A stretch of 64,000 nt of DNA from Membranipora membranacea (lineage: Eukaryota > Bryozoa > Gymnolaemata > Cheilostomatida > Membraniporidae): NCBI GenBank assembly GCA_914767715.1, contig OU612066.1:36740283-36804282 (forward strand), written 5' to 3'. The notes below the pieces were generated by a model that did not search any database, was not told where the DNA came from, and saw only the letters and a program-made list of their open reading frames with translations. Positions 31,955 through 44,384 of the stretch are shown here, piece after piece. Position 1 is the first letter of the stretch. The number at the start of each line of letters is the position of its first letter. A program made the translations under genes and the position numbers.

Positions 31955-33500
31955 CAATGGGGAGCATCTGGATGGTATTCAGCTTATCCTTCAACAAATT
32001 CCACTCTCTCCCTTTATCATCATCTTTTTTCTCGGCATATCTAAGACACCAAAAAACATGATGAAGAACGCGTATGGTCGACTTTTTGACAAAATAGGGT
32101 AAAATTTAGTTGACAAAGCATTGTAATTGCCCAGTTTGATCATAAAATTATGCAGAGAAAATATCATGGCACGCCTCTCTTCATATCCATCACAAGTTTG
32201 TACTCAAGAAATATTTGCTTTGGTGTCAAGCAGTAAATAAAATGATTTCGCCGACCTAAAGTGGGTATACATAGAAAATGAGGTTATGCACCGCTCTGCA
32301 GAAATGATCTAAGCAAAATAAGGGTATTTCTTCCCTTGCACTATGAACTTAGGTGTGATATATACTTTTTTTTGGTAAAGCCTCATCCAGCATTGATCAA
32401 ATGAGAGCTTGCACAACAAGTGATAATGATCAATCTATTTTGATGTTTGAGACACAAATGCGGTGGCTTGTGCCGTTGAAGTTTATTTGCAATCACTCAC
32501 AATTATAGTGAGACAGAACAGTTACCATCCACTTTGCTACTGTTTCCATCTTCTTGTCCTGCAGTACTGTGATGGCCATTATTTTGCGACTAAACGTGTC
32601 GATGATGCCATATATATAGAGACCATAAGGTTGAGCGAGATACTCATGTCCATTCACTGACCAAATGTAGTTTGGGCCCTATAAACAGAAAATTAACGAA
32701 AACTGATGTTTCAACATGCATACAACTATGTGCTCAAACTTTGCCGGGTTCGTGGTGGTGGTGGTATTCTATTGTCAATAATATCCCAATGTGATTGGGA
32801 TGTGGTTGAATGAAATGCCATATTAACTTTTTATTTGGCAAACATTAGGTGTCAAACCTATGATCAACCATCAGTAAAACTGAAATGCACTGAGTCAAAC
32901 GTATGATCAACCATCAGTAAACTGAAATGCACCATATACAGATTTAGATTTCAAACAAAAGCTTTTGCGACTTTAGTACAGGAGCAGCAGCATCAGCAGC
33001 GAACCTTTTGTCATCCTCGTGGTTGATGCTTCTGATGCCACAGTGACAATGAAATAAAATGCCTTCAGATCGAAAGTAGAATGTGATACAGACGCCCTAT
33101 GAGGATGAAGAGTCACATATCAAATAAACGGTGGAGAGATGCGGAACATGTCATAACTTACAAAAGTTTGTAATTGTGTTTAGGATGTCCAAAACTCATT
33201 CATTGCAACCTATATCAGGTCTCTTCACTTCTATGGTAAGAATCATATTGCATAGGTGATGTGAGTTGCAGTATCTTTAGGTTCAATAGGCTATTTACCA
33301 ATATTCCATTTTGTTATAATTATGTACAAACGCACTGTGAATGAGTTTGAATCGACAATACATTACCTGTATGAAGACGAATGATCACACAAGCAATTTC
33401 TGTTCCCTTTGCCAAGATATTTGCATTCCTGATATCTGTTTCAGCTCTCAAAGAAGGTCATTCCATCTAGCAGAGTCTGAGACATGCCTGTCGACAAAAT
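31955..33500 (-). pseudogene. Inverted, broken copy of the integrase gene near the right end
   Basis: On the minus strand the integrase exons recur in order: knuckle 1 (about 33500-33380, with stops), knuckle 2 (about 33040-32985), integrase core exon (about 32680-32502) and the second-Asp exon (about 32042-31955). Exons 3-6 are missing. The core exon is nearly identical to 18101-18278, but its first catalytic Asp codon is changed: SVDG became SVNG (GTAGAT to GTGAAT). The second-Asp exon has a small deletion that destroys IDKGGEW. Flanks of gene A (15.2-15.5 kb) are also matched at about 33.55-33.70 kb. The protein cannot be functional. It shows that the element's ends share more than the short terminal repeats. 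Confidence 0.85.
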
Positions 33501-34429
33501 GTAACACATGTCATGAAAACTTGGAAAACGATCTACAAGGATTTTGTCATTGGGTAGTCATGTTTAGAGTGAAGGATTCTGTCATTGAGTAGTCATGTTG
33601 AGAGTGAAATGAAATCACGGAGAATGGCAAAGACAGAAACCATAACTGTAAACATTTAATCACGCATTCAGAACCTTGCCAAGCTACCTCGCTGTTCATA
33701 AAGAAATTGCTGTTGTGAAGAGCTTCCTGGGCCAACAAAAAAGCCTACACCTAAAGTTGGCCTTCCATCAAATATCTTATTAGGATTAGGACCTGCATGT
33801 CACCTTCAAATTCATTACATGTATCAACACCATGTACAGTCAGTCATCTTTTGTCAACAACAAGGATATATATATGGAGCTGCAATCATCATGATGTAAA
33901 ATTGTAAAACTTGAGCATGACGTGGAATGGATATGAAGCCTCCCAGTAGCTAGTCTAGTGGCTGCCATGAATGATGCATGCATGCCAATGAATGAATGTT
34001 TTGCGGAGAAGGGATAGGGTTGTGCTTCCAAATGCGAAGTAGTAGCTTGTAGGTACTAGTAGTGCAGATAACCTAGCAGAACAAGTACCAAGTTCAAAAA
34101 AGAGCCAGTCACTCAGTCAACAATGGTTACACCTACACAGTTAGAGCATGGTTAGAGTTACACATACATAACAATAAATAAGTTATAACACTCACTCCAC
34201 CACTGGCTAGCTATTGAGTTGTAATTGATTGTTAGTAATAGCAAAAAGAAACACCTACCTAACAGTGTATAGCAGTTTACTTGTTGTTCAATAATCATAG
34301 TTGTTATAATCAATTTACAGGAACAAAGTGATATGGATGATGATAAAAACACACCATTTTTCCAAATCTTTACAGGAATAAAAAAAACCTATGCTTCCTA
34401 TTTGGCTGAATTAAACAGTATCCGGTAAA

Positions 34430-34609
34430 GGTAAAGATCTAAACTCAGAGTTAAAAGAAAATAAAAATTGTTTGAAATTTCTTTTATTTAAGATTTACAA
34501 GACATCCGGTTCCGCTTAGCAATAATATATTTTAAAAAAAAAAGGAAAATTTAGCCAAAACAAACATCCGGTTTCCTGTTGAAAAGTGTGGCCGCTTTCG
34601 TCAACGGTA
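34430..34609 (-). repeat. Right terminal inverted repeat, uninterrupted
   Basis: Inverted match to 7223-7310 plus 14804 onward. The ATATATTA at 34523-34530 (minus strand) is single copy, whereas in the left repeat it is duplicated around the nested insertion. CCGGAT recurs here and in the left end; such subterminal repeats often bind transposase. Confidence 0.8.
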
Positions 34610-34615
34610 GCTCAC
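34610..34615. repeat. Target-site duplication GCTCAC, right
   Basis: Six bases immediately outside the right terminal repeat, identical to 7217-7222. Confidence 0.85.
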
Positions 34616-35559
34616 CATCAAATGTCATATCACATCAATTCTTGCACAATGTAGTGTTATACTTCTTAATCTTAGTATTATCTCATAGAAATGAAGATTG
34701 GAAGGCCAAACTACATCAAAATATATATCTTCACACAATTACTACAACTCACCTTAACAGAGACATCTCTGTGATGATTATAAATTCAATAGGAATAGAT
34801 TGAAACAGATTGAACTGAAAATTCTCCTCCTATCTTTGAATAAAAAACTCATAAGGGCTGCTATACAAATATTAAAATAAGAATCACTAATGCTATGACA
34901 AGTAACACTCCCAAGAAAGTTTGGGGATGGTCTTAACAACCCTTAAATATTTTATATTCTACAATGGATTACTAGTTATGTTCATTCTGCTTGCAGGATA
35001 GCCTTGTGACATAGTCTATCTCTGCAGCACAGCAGTGGTGGCGCTGCCTTCCATCAAGAAAGGCAACTCCCAGGGTTCAAGGTTATGAGATATCAAAACC
35101 AGTGTTCCATTTAGGCTCAAATATATCCAAAATATGGGTTTCCATTGTTTTCCCAATTTTGGTACTCAGACTAGGTGAATTAGTTCAAGCCCTATGCTGC
35201 AGAGACGAACGTATGCCTCAACAGTTCGCACATGCGCAGACTGAGTTATGTTGTGTCTCATTGAAGAAAAGTTGCAATTTGGCTCATGCAAAACTTGGAC
35301 AGGTAAAAAGTCAACTGTAAATCAACATCATGGTTTTCTGCAGCCAATACCAGATTTTTAGTCTATCATTTAACCATGATTTAACCATGACAACTAAGTA
35401 AACACTAAAGATAAAAGATGCGTTTTTGATTGCCTAATTATTAGATGAACAGGCGTTTGGAAAACCATAAATGAGTACAACTAGCGTTTAGCGTTTAAAA
35501 CTCAATTAGTGTCAAATAAGCGTTTACAAACGCTTTATGCGTACAGGTTGGCAAGTATG
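34616..35559. other. Host flank, no gene seen
   Basis: This is sequence outside the giant transposon. ORFs under 80 codons have no recognisable domain. If the element inserted cleanly, this region was originally contiguous with the sequence left of 7217, just upstream of the OTU/hAT gene. Confidence 0.4.
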
Positions 35560-36131
35560 CTTCTGACAACTTATGTGGCAGCTGAGCCCTATTTTTGCAC
35601 ACAATAAACACCTACAGTTTTGCCTATCCATCCTCAATTATTGTCAAGATAACTAGATTCGTACCTGATCTTCTCTTTGGGAGTAGTATGAAAAACAGCA
35701 GGTGATGCTATGACATAGAAAACTTGCAACAGCCAGCACAGGTTTTTTGGCTTTTTCTAGCCATTTTTATTCAATCCCCTAGACATAGTTCTGTCTATGT
35801 CTATGAGGTTGCATAAAAAAGTTTTGTCTATGTGCATTCCTCAATCATCAGTGCAACTTAATAAAGCCTAAGTGCCTGGGCAAAATGTGTAAAATCTGCT
35901 TCAATAGAAATGTTGATGGTTAAAATTTGCTCAAATAGAAATTTCTATGGTGCAAAGGCTAATATCTAAAAGAACAGTCATACCTGAGCAAATCATTTAA
36001 GCCTTAGTGCCTGGTCAAAGCGTTTAAAATCTGCTTTAATAGTTCAAAGCCATCTGCTTTGATAGAAATTTCCAAGGTTCAAAGGCTAATCACTAAAGCA
36101 CCTGGGCATATCAAAGCACAGTACTTTGCCA

Positions 36132-36214
36132 GGCTGAATAGCTCAGTGTGTAGAGCGTCTGCCTTTTGTTCACTGTTAATTAAGAATGTTGTGGGTTCAA
36201 GTCCCAATATGGTC
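36132..36214 (+). ncRNA. tRNA-like (SINE-type) module, left arm
   Basis: A-box-like TAGCTCAGTGTGTAGAGCG and B-box-like GGGTTCAAGTCCC at tRNA spacing, then a T run (terminator-like). The acceptor and anticodon stems do not pair properly, so it is tRNA-derived and not a working tRNA gene. Confidence 0.55.
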
Positions 36215-36370
36215 AGATTTTTTTCCAAATGGGTGCTTTATAACTGGAGCATTTTTGCCGTAATCTTCTACTGCTATTGAGTTGTTTTCTGCAAGTACCC
36301 AACAGCTCAGTGAGCTATTGAAATACCTCTCTGCTTGCACTATTTTGCTACCGATATGCAAAGATTTCTG

Positions 36371-36445
36371 TGGTGGGAGGGCGCCAAAGCGCCCCTCCCA
36401 GCCACGCCTACGGCGTGTGGATCGGGCTGCGCCCGATCATTACGC
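36371..36445. repeat. Cluster of three GC-rich hairpins
   Basis: In series: GGGCGCCAAAGCGCCC, CACGCCTACGGCGTG and ATCGGGCTGCGCCCGAT. Mirrored in the right arm at about 37757-37842. This is very GC-rich against an AT-rich background. Confidence 0.7.
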
Positions 36446-37994
36446 TTATCTCTAAAAAGTCAGTGAGTGAAATTTTTTAGAATATGCGGCCCTGGATATA
36501 CCCATTGTTTAACTCTGTGCTCCTAGGAGTTATCTTATAAAATAATTGTCATGTTATCTGCTTTACACTTCTCCCATGTGAGTTTAAATAACAGCAGCTA
36601 TTGCTATGATTTCTTAATTACTTTCATTCATTCATGCAAACTTGTCACAGATTATACTATTATTCAGTTCTCTTATAGTGGCTGCCCATGTACGGCCTGT
36701 CATAAGTTCAGATAGCGGCAATTGCAATCTCCTTATTATGTTCATTTTTTATCTAGACCAAATCGCCTGTATAATTTGTTGTGTCGTTGTATTTGTGACG
36801 TTTAACACCAATAATAGATATTCCTATTCGTTAAAAGCTTGCCACAGTTCTTTTTTTACCAGGCAGCATATATGACATGAGATGAATTACACCCACCCTG
36901 CCCTTTTCCATACACATGCAAAACTTCACAAGATTTTTTAAATTAGTATTTCTGTTGGGCTGAAGTTCCTTGCAACATACCACAGCTTTTACAAATAAAT
37001 CTGTTTTAGTTTGTACATATTTGTTACTCCGGTTCCGTTTTTTAACTGAAAGATATATTACGCCTAATTGTGTTGAGCCTGTGTAAAATGTGGAATTTTT
37101 TTAGAAAAAGATTGCCCACCCATGCTCTAGATCAATATTGATCCATTTGCCTAAATTCGGAGTTGTTTTACCTCCAATGGACAGGGGAGCAACTCCAAAT
37201 ACAGACAAATAAATCGTATATTTGTTCACTCTGACCAGTGAACCATGAGTGAACTAAGCTATGATTTGTCCAACTGAGCCGAATAGTTTTGCTCCTTTTC
37301 GGTGGTCTCTGATCTTATCAGTTCTAGTATATGCTGCCTGGTAAAAAAAGAACTGTGGCAAGCTTTTAACAAATAGGAATATCTATGATTGGTGTTACAC
37401 ATCACAAATACAACGACACAACAAATTATACAGGCGATTTGGTCTAGATAAAAAATGAACATAATAAGGAAATTGCAATTGCCGCTATCTGAACTTATGA
37501 CAGGCCGTACATGGGCAGCTACTATAAGAGAACTGAATAATAGTATAATCTGTGACAAGTTTGCATGAATGAATGAAAATAATCAAGAAATCATAGCAAT
37601 AGCTGCTGTTATTTAAACTCACATGGGAGAAGTGTAAAGCAGATTACATGACAATTATTTTATATGATAACTCCTAGGAGCACAGAGTTTAACAATGGGT
37701 ATATCCTGGGCCTTATATTCTAAAAAATTTCACTCACTGACTTTTTAGAGATGAGCATAATGATCGGGCGCAGCCCGATCCACATGCCGTAGGCGTGGCG
37801 GGGAGGGTGTGGGAGGGGCGCTTTAGCGCCCTCTCACCACAGAAATCTTTGCATATCGGTAGCAAAATAGTGCAAGCAGAGAGGTATTTCGATAGCCCAC
37901 TGAGCTGTTGGGTACTTGCAGAAAACAACTCAATAGCAGTAGAAGATTACGGTAAAAATGCTCCAGTTATAAAGCACCCATTTGGAACAAAATC

Positions 37995-38080
37995 TGACCC
38001 TGTTGAGACTCGAACCCACAACATTCTTAATAAACAGTGAGTACAAGGCAGATGCTCTACACACTGAGCTATTCAGCCTG
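37995..38080 (-). ncRNA. tRNA-like (SINE-type) module, right arm
   Basis: Inverted copy of the left-arm module. The B box is GGGTTCGAGTCTC, closer to a true tRNA; the anticodon arm is still not foldable by eye. Confidence 0.55.
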
Positions 38081-38659
38081 GCTTTGATATGACCTGGTGC
38101 TTTAGTGATTAACCTTTGAACCTTGGAAATTTCTATCAAAGCAGGTGGCTTTGAACCATTGATACTACTATTAAAGCAGATTTTAAAAGCTTTGACCAGG
38201 CACTAAGGCTTAAATGATTTGCTCAGGTATGACTGTTTGTTTAGATATTAGCCTTTGAGCCATAGAAATTTCTATTTGAGCAAATTTTAACCTTCAACAT
38301 TTCTATTTAAGCAGATTTTACACACTTTGCCCAGGCACTTAGGCTTTATTAAGTTGCACTGATGATTGATTGAGGACTGCACATAGACAAAACATTTTTA
38401 TGCAACCTCATAGACATAGACAAAACTATGTCTATGGGATTGAATAAAAATGGCTAGAAAAAGCCAAAAAACCTGTGCTGGCTGTTGCAAGTTTTCTATG
38501 TCATAGCATCACCTGCTGTTTTTCATACTAGTCCCAAAGAGAAGATCAGGTATGAATCTAGTTATCTTGACAATAATTGAGGATGGATAGGCAAAACTGT
38601 AGGTGTTTATTGTGTGCAAAAATAGGGCTCAGCTGCCACATAAGTTGTCAGAAGTCCCC

Positions 38660-40390
38660 TATGAGAGTTGCTTCATGGGCATTACCTTAATACCACCTCC
38701 AAACCTATCGGTTTTTCGGTGGGATAAGAATAATTTCACCGCTCCGTTTCTATAATATATTGGTGCAGTCAGAAATCAACTTCATATGTTAATAAATAGC
38801 TGTTACTTAGTAGTAGGAAGTCTGTGCCCAAAGGATTCAGGCAGCTATACCTTCGACATTCTGTAAACCATTGTAGACCCTGAGATGAAAACCTTGGAGT
38901 CAAGTTTATCAGTCAAAAAGAACTTTCTGAGGATATCTCAGATATAAACAATGGTGTTCATGTTCGTTCCTTTGTGATATCTGTACAGTTTTTTTGAAAT
39001 CCTTTTTTTTTTTCACTTTTATTTAAATCATTTATTAAATCAGCTACAAAAAAAATGAAAGGACGGAATACAAGGAACTATGGTTGGAGGTCTATATGAA
39101 GTGGTTGAAAGAAAATTTTTAAAACTTTTCAAAGATTATAAATGTTTTGAAACACCGCTTTAAACTGCAGCACCTTTGTTGAGAGAATCAAGCTTCCCTT
39201 AAGTTATTTTTTAGACTGAAATCAAACCAAAAAATGTATTAAGTATCCCGCTTCTAAATTCAGGGTCGTCAAGCCTTTTTAAAAATATATGACGAATCCG
39301 ACATAGTTTAGCGTGTTTGCCTGCAAAAAGAAGTCATATGACCGCTGTCTTTTTGAATCGTGGGAAATCTAAATTCATCAATCCTTATATTAATTGGCAT
39401 GAAACAGACCCTCCATTATCACTACCATCCCTTCCTTACATCCTTCCTTACTTAGCTGCTTTTATCATTCCCTTTCTGGTTTTAGTTAACAAGGCAGTAA
39501 CTTCAAAAGAATGAGTGAGCGGTCCTAATCATCACTCTTTCCTACAATAGATCTGGCCGACACCTCTCATCTCTAAAAAATGTTGGTATTCTATCTTGAC
39601 GATTTTTCACTTGAGAGGTAACCTAGCAAACAGGTTGTTTAATACCAATTTTGTTTGGTAAATTGTGTAATCTCAAAATGGAAATTAAACCGCCTTGTAT
39701 GGCTTTGGAAAAACTTGTGTGAGCCATAATATATATGAATGGCTGTGAAATGAAGGTATGGCGCATGGTAGAGAAATTGTGAATATCTATGTCCTTTGCG
39801 GAATTGGTATTGTCTCATGGACATTGTGCACATGTTATATCCGTTCGTCGGAGTATGCAAGGAGGTTGTTATTTTCCAATGGTGTTTTGACAAACTGCAT
39901 AAGCTCAATATTTAGATTGGTTAATGATCAACTCATATGCTAGATGTAAAATTGGATTGATTCAGTCTCCTAGTAGGAAATCTCTTTATAGATGGCTTGC
40001 ACTTGGTTTTGATATAAAAAAAACAATTACAAGCAATCAAGGATGTAATTTCCTTCTCGTAGTCGTAGACTGAATCAATACAATATTATCTAGCAAATGA
40101 GTTACTAATTATGAAAACTTTAGTGTCTCTATAATTGAAATCTGAGCGAAGGGCAAAATGCTCACTGATATGACTGTCCTTTCAAAACATTACAAGGTTA
40201 TTGATATTATCCTATTTTAATATTCTACAGCACAATATTAATCTGAATCTTCAATTGCAAACAGTACAGACCAGATCGACAAGACACCAGCAAAGGATCA
40301 CATCTACATGCTAATGAAAAGAGGTCCTTCTCCACAAGGGGATTCATAGTGGGTCAAAGATGCGGGTTTATGATTTTATTCTGTATTTAA
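38660..40390. other. No supported gene
   Basis: AT-rich sequence with short ORFs only. I could not build an exon chain or recognise a repeat family. Confidence 0.4.
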
Positions 40391-40399
40391 ATTTTGTCA

Positions 40400-41010
40400 G
40401 GAGCATTCAAACCAAAGAAGCAGACACTTTCAGGATGGTACCCATCGATAAACCCGATTCATCAGTTAGAGCTATCATTGAGGAAAAATCAGTAGCCCAG
40501 TACGGAATGGAGTGTCTGAATCGGGCTGGAGGATGCATAGCCTTCACTTATGATGCCTTGGCAGTTGCAAGATGTAACCTTTTCAAAAGCATAACATCGA
40601 TCGATTCAGTTGGGACCAAAGTGTTTGCAGTCTCCGTACCTGTGCCCATAACCAAGAGAATGGCATTAGGTTTGTTCTTGCAATTCTCATATTTTTCACA
40701 GATATATATAACCCCTACAACAACTAAATATAATTAATTACAACATATACTCTAAAACGTGGACTTTAATCAGCTTTGATTAGATTTCACATTGTTCGTT
40801 TTCTAGAATCTAGTCATAATCTTCACATTACTCTATTTCTATTATTCTCTATTATTAAAGTATCTTTTAATATTGATAGAACCCGGTACTACTGCAGACA
40901 TTTCCAGTTTGCACAATGACGTCAACAATTTCCACGCCGTAAAGGCCATTGATGGATTGTACATTGAAGAGCAGAGCATAGCACACACAAATAATGAGAA
41001 ATCACCTTGA
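40400..41010 (+). CDS. Possible two-exon fragment, PAN/apple-like Cys motif
   Basis: Exon about 40400-40671 (acceptor TTGTCAG, donor GGTTTG) encodes GMECLNRAGGCIAFTYDALA ... CNLF, a C-x5-C-x-F-x-Y ... C spacing like PAN/apple modules. Exon about 40881-41010 encodes AVKAIDGLYIEEQSIAHTNN before a stop; A-x-D-G ... A-H-T recalls the start of F5/8- or fucolectin-type domains. The phase fits, but no start or signal peptide is found upstream. It could be a fragment of an extracellular protein gene or a pseudogene. Confidence 0.35.
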
Positions 41011-42400
41011 AATCAGATCAACTTAGTGGGAAATAAGAGCATAAGAGGTGCTAAGATAAGTAATAGATGTGGAAGCTACCAAGGTGAGAATAATGCTCTA
41101 AATGTATGCTCACCTATGCTCACCTATCACCGCTCTGTCCTGTACGGGTAGCGGGTGCTTGCCGGAGACCAAGCTAAATCAAACCTCTCCATCTGCTCCT
41201 GTGCTGGGCATCTTCCTCTCTCAAGCCACATGAATGTAGGTCTTTCCTGATTGTATCTGACCATCTATGCTTTGGGCGCCCACGTTTTCTTATCCCTTGT
41301 ATTTTCATGCTAAAAATGTATAAACAGTATTAAAAATGACTTTATCTAAATTGAAAATTCGGATAGGAATAAAGGTACACAAATTGTGTGTTAATCGAAT
41401 TATTTTGCTAACTATTACAATGTTTTTTTAAAAATAATAATAATAATAATAATAATGAAATGAAACTTTATTGAACTTATCAGTGCAGGGAAGCAAATAA
41501 GATCATGCTTTACAAAGGTTTAAAAACAATGGCTAAGAGACAAGGTAGAGAACAAGGAGGAAAGGATTTAAACGGATGCTACACGCCTATACGTCAGATA
41601 ACTATAAACTGTGTAATTGCATAAGACTGCTATCTCTGAGATTATTTTTGAATTAATTTACTCAGAAACTTCTCAAACTATTTGCTGTGTTTTCTCTTTT
41701 TCTCATTATCCTGTGTTCCATTTATCTCCTAGAAACTCATTACAATGATTCAACTGTCTGCCACCACAAAAAATAAAATAATAGACAGGGGACAGGAAAT
41801 TTCAATACTAGATGCACCGCATATTTTCCTTTGCCCAGGTTGACCATATTAGGTAAAGATAATGAGATTTCTTGTTTTGCATTTTTTGTGATAGACTGTA
41901 AAATTTTCTTATCATCATATCCGAGGATGATGAAGAGGAAGGATTTGGTGTTAGAGGAACTGAATCTGCCTGCTCATATTCACCTGGTACTCAGCCTGCC
42001 ATCAGAATACATATGTGTTACATCGCCATGATTGGCGCTATATCCGAGTGACAATGGTAGAAGGAAATCATCATCTCAATATATATGAGCTTTAGGTATA
42101 TGTTTAATTTGTTTTGCTATGGTATTGCTATGGTATTATGTATTTTATGTAGATCAGATGATAAAATATTCTAACAATCTTACCAAACTTGGGAGGTTTT
42201 GGAATGAAGCTGTTAGTGAACATGTGTATATGTGAGTCCATCTCCGTTTATCAGTCACAATATGCATGTGTATATACATTTATGTGTATTGTCTTATATC
42301 ATGACAATGATAAAGCTTTTGCACATTATACAGGCTTATTATTACCTCTGTATTGAATTGAATTGTATTGCATTGCATTGCATTACCTTGCCTTGCATTG
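41011..42400. other. No supported gene
   Basis: Contains a short (AAT)n run at about 41435-41455. A 66-codon ORF at 41831-42031 has no domain or clear splice context. Confidence 0.35.
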
Positions 42401-42404
42401 CATT

Positions 42405-42658
42405 GGTATGGTATGGTATGGTATGGTATGGTATGGTATGGTATGGTAAGGTATGGTATGGTATGGTATGGTATGGTATGTTATGGTATGGTATGGTATG
42501 GTATGGTATGTTATGGTATGTTATGGTATGGTATGGTATGGTATGGTATGGTATGGTATGTTATGGTATGGTATCTCTTCATCGTATCGTATCGTATCGT
42601 ATCGTATCGTATCGTATCGTATCGTATCGTATCGTATCGTATCGTATCGTATCGTTTT
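42405..42658. repeat. Pentanucleotide satellite, GGTAT then CGTAT
   Basis: About 34 units of GGTAT (some TTTAT/GTTAT variants) to 42575, an 8-11-base break, then about 15 units of CGTAT, decaying into TTGTA. The ORFs of up to 170 codons across it are periodic artefacts. Confidence 0.95.
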
Positions 42659-44338
42659 GTATTGTATTTTATTGTATTGTATTGCATTGTATTGTATCGT
42701 ATGACATTATAAACAGGGAGGGTATATGTGTTTGTTTTTCCTGACATTGGTTGAGATACTTTTTCCTTTTATGCATGCATCGGAACACCAGCAAAAACCT
42801 TAAGTGTTTAAATGAATGTATCATGTTTATATCTTTTTACTGGAGGCAACAGTTATTTTCAACTAAGCCTGAGCTGAAAACGGGGCAAGGACACAGGGAG
42901 GTGCCTGAGCCTGTAACATATTTCATCGTATTATTCTTTAACTAACATCAAGCCCAATACAGTTAACTTTTGTAAAGATGTACTGATAAAATGTCTTTGA
43001 GAAACAAAAATCTGATTAAACTATTCAGCATATTTTCAAGTTTGGCTTTTGCATGTCTGACTTTGAAATTACAAGTTGAGTCAATTTAATTTTCTTCAAA
43101 GGTATTCAAAACTAGATGTATCTAGGGAGATGGGAAATTGACAGAACTTTTTTGAGTTTCATCTAGACTATTAGAAAAATATTCTGAGCTTGATCATCTT
43201 TAAATGAAACTGACAGAGACAAGTGAATTCACGCGTCCGCTTAGTTCGAAGATATATATCTTAGTAAGACGATGTATATCTTAATGAAAAGGCGTTAATT
43301 AAAAATCATCTCAGATGACACATGGGTCTGTGAATCAAGGAAAGTTTTAGATCCAATCAGGTACATGACCACTTACGACAGAAGGTATGCCGTAGTTCAA
43401 ATATTATTCTTTCATCCATTGTCTTAACGCAAACTTTAAAGGCTTGCCCTTAAAACTTAACATAATCATATCATCAGCATCACACATTATTATTCAACCT
43501 TTTTGATGTCACAAGAATGATTTCGGGTTTTATTTATCTCCATATTATTCCTAGAATCTCTTGTAGTACGTCATCTAGATTAGGGCTGAACATCACACTC
43601 TAGTTACTTCTTACTTTCTAACTGTTAGTGAGCCTACATTTAAAAGATTTGCAACAAACCTGTTTGCAACTATGACCTATGCCAATAAAAGGTTGAAGGC
43701 AATTAAAGTAAATATATATTAGAATCAAAACAAATTGATTGTGTAAAAAAATGGAGCGTTGGGATTTCAAATCTGCCAATCAGCTATTAGGTCATTCCCT
43801 GGCTATGGACCTTATCAAAGCTTATGTATTTTTCTGCAATGGCATTCTCCAATGTGCTTATCATGTTATGCACAATACAACCAATTGTGTTTAGATGAAA
43901 TATAAATTGAATCACAAACAACTGTCCATGTCTCAATCCAGGTAACTTCCAAGTGCAATTAAGAGAGGTGTACCATGGAACTATAAGAAACACAGCATAA
44001 TAAGGTCACCTGACGCCCTCAATGTGTAGAAGGATTCTAGGTGGGGACAATTGGATGAAGAACTTCATTTAAATTATGAGCCAGCATTTCATTTAGTTGG
44101 TTCATCTTTGCCTTGCCAATCTACGTCGGTACAATGCCAAATTATTTTTTCTTAGCAGTTATCAAAATGGGGAGTTATCTTGTATTTGAAATGAGAAAGA
44201 CAACTTGGTACTGAAGGAGACACATAGACCTATACATCTTCTTATATTATTGTAAAGCTCTTAATCAAACTAAGGACAAAGGGGCCTAGCTTGCACCAAA
44301 CCTGCAATAAATTAAAGTCATAAAAATTATAGATTTTG

Positions 44339-44384
44339 GTCGGTGACATAGACTTAATAATATTATTAAGTCTATGGTCGGTGA
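44339..44384. repeat. 30-bp perfect palindrome with 8-bp direct flanks (GTCGGTGA)
   Basis: CATAGACTTAATAAT joined directly to ATTATTAAGTCTATG at 44347-44376, flanked by GTCGGTGA at 44339-44346 and 44377-44384. It has the form of an element consisting only of terminal repeats. Confidence 0.8.

Larger units (their letters stand above)
35560..38654. repeat. 3.1-kb palindrome with 455-bp spacer
   Basis: Arm 35560-36872 pairs with 37328-38654 at high identity, with small indels. The spacer 36873-37327 is homologous to 21284-21695. Each arm carries a tRNA-like module, three GC-rich hairpins, and the same short ORF (MSQIILLFSSLIVAAHVRPV), which is conserved only because the arms are copies. It could be a foldback element or an inverted duplication. 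Confidence 0.85.

Noticed and set aside
36132-36214. Functional tRNA gene
   Set aside because: A and B boxes are present, but acceptor and anticodon stems do not pair; SINE-like is the better reading.
36371-36445. Bacterial contamination because of GC-rich hairpins
   Set aside because: The same block is mirrored inside an AT-rich eukaryotic repeat, and no bacterial genes adjoin it.
36642-37558. Conserved ORF pair MSQIILLFSSLIVAAHV on opposite strands
   Set aside because: The ORFs lie in the two palindrome arms and are identical because the arms are copies; no coding evidence such as splice context or domain.
41110-41310. LINE-associated repeat near GCTTTGGGCGCCCACG
   Set aside because: It resembles dispersed repeats, but no second copy is in the window and no polymerase frame adjoins it, so it cannot be supported here.
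42232-42747. ORFs of up to 170 codons on both strands
   Set aside because: They are read-through of pentanucleotide repeats; periodic residues, no splice sites and no domain.
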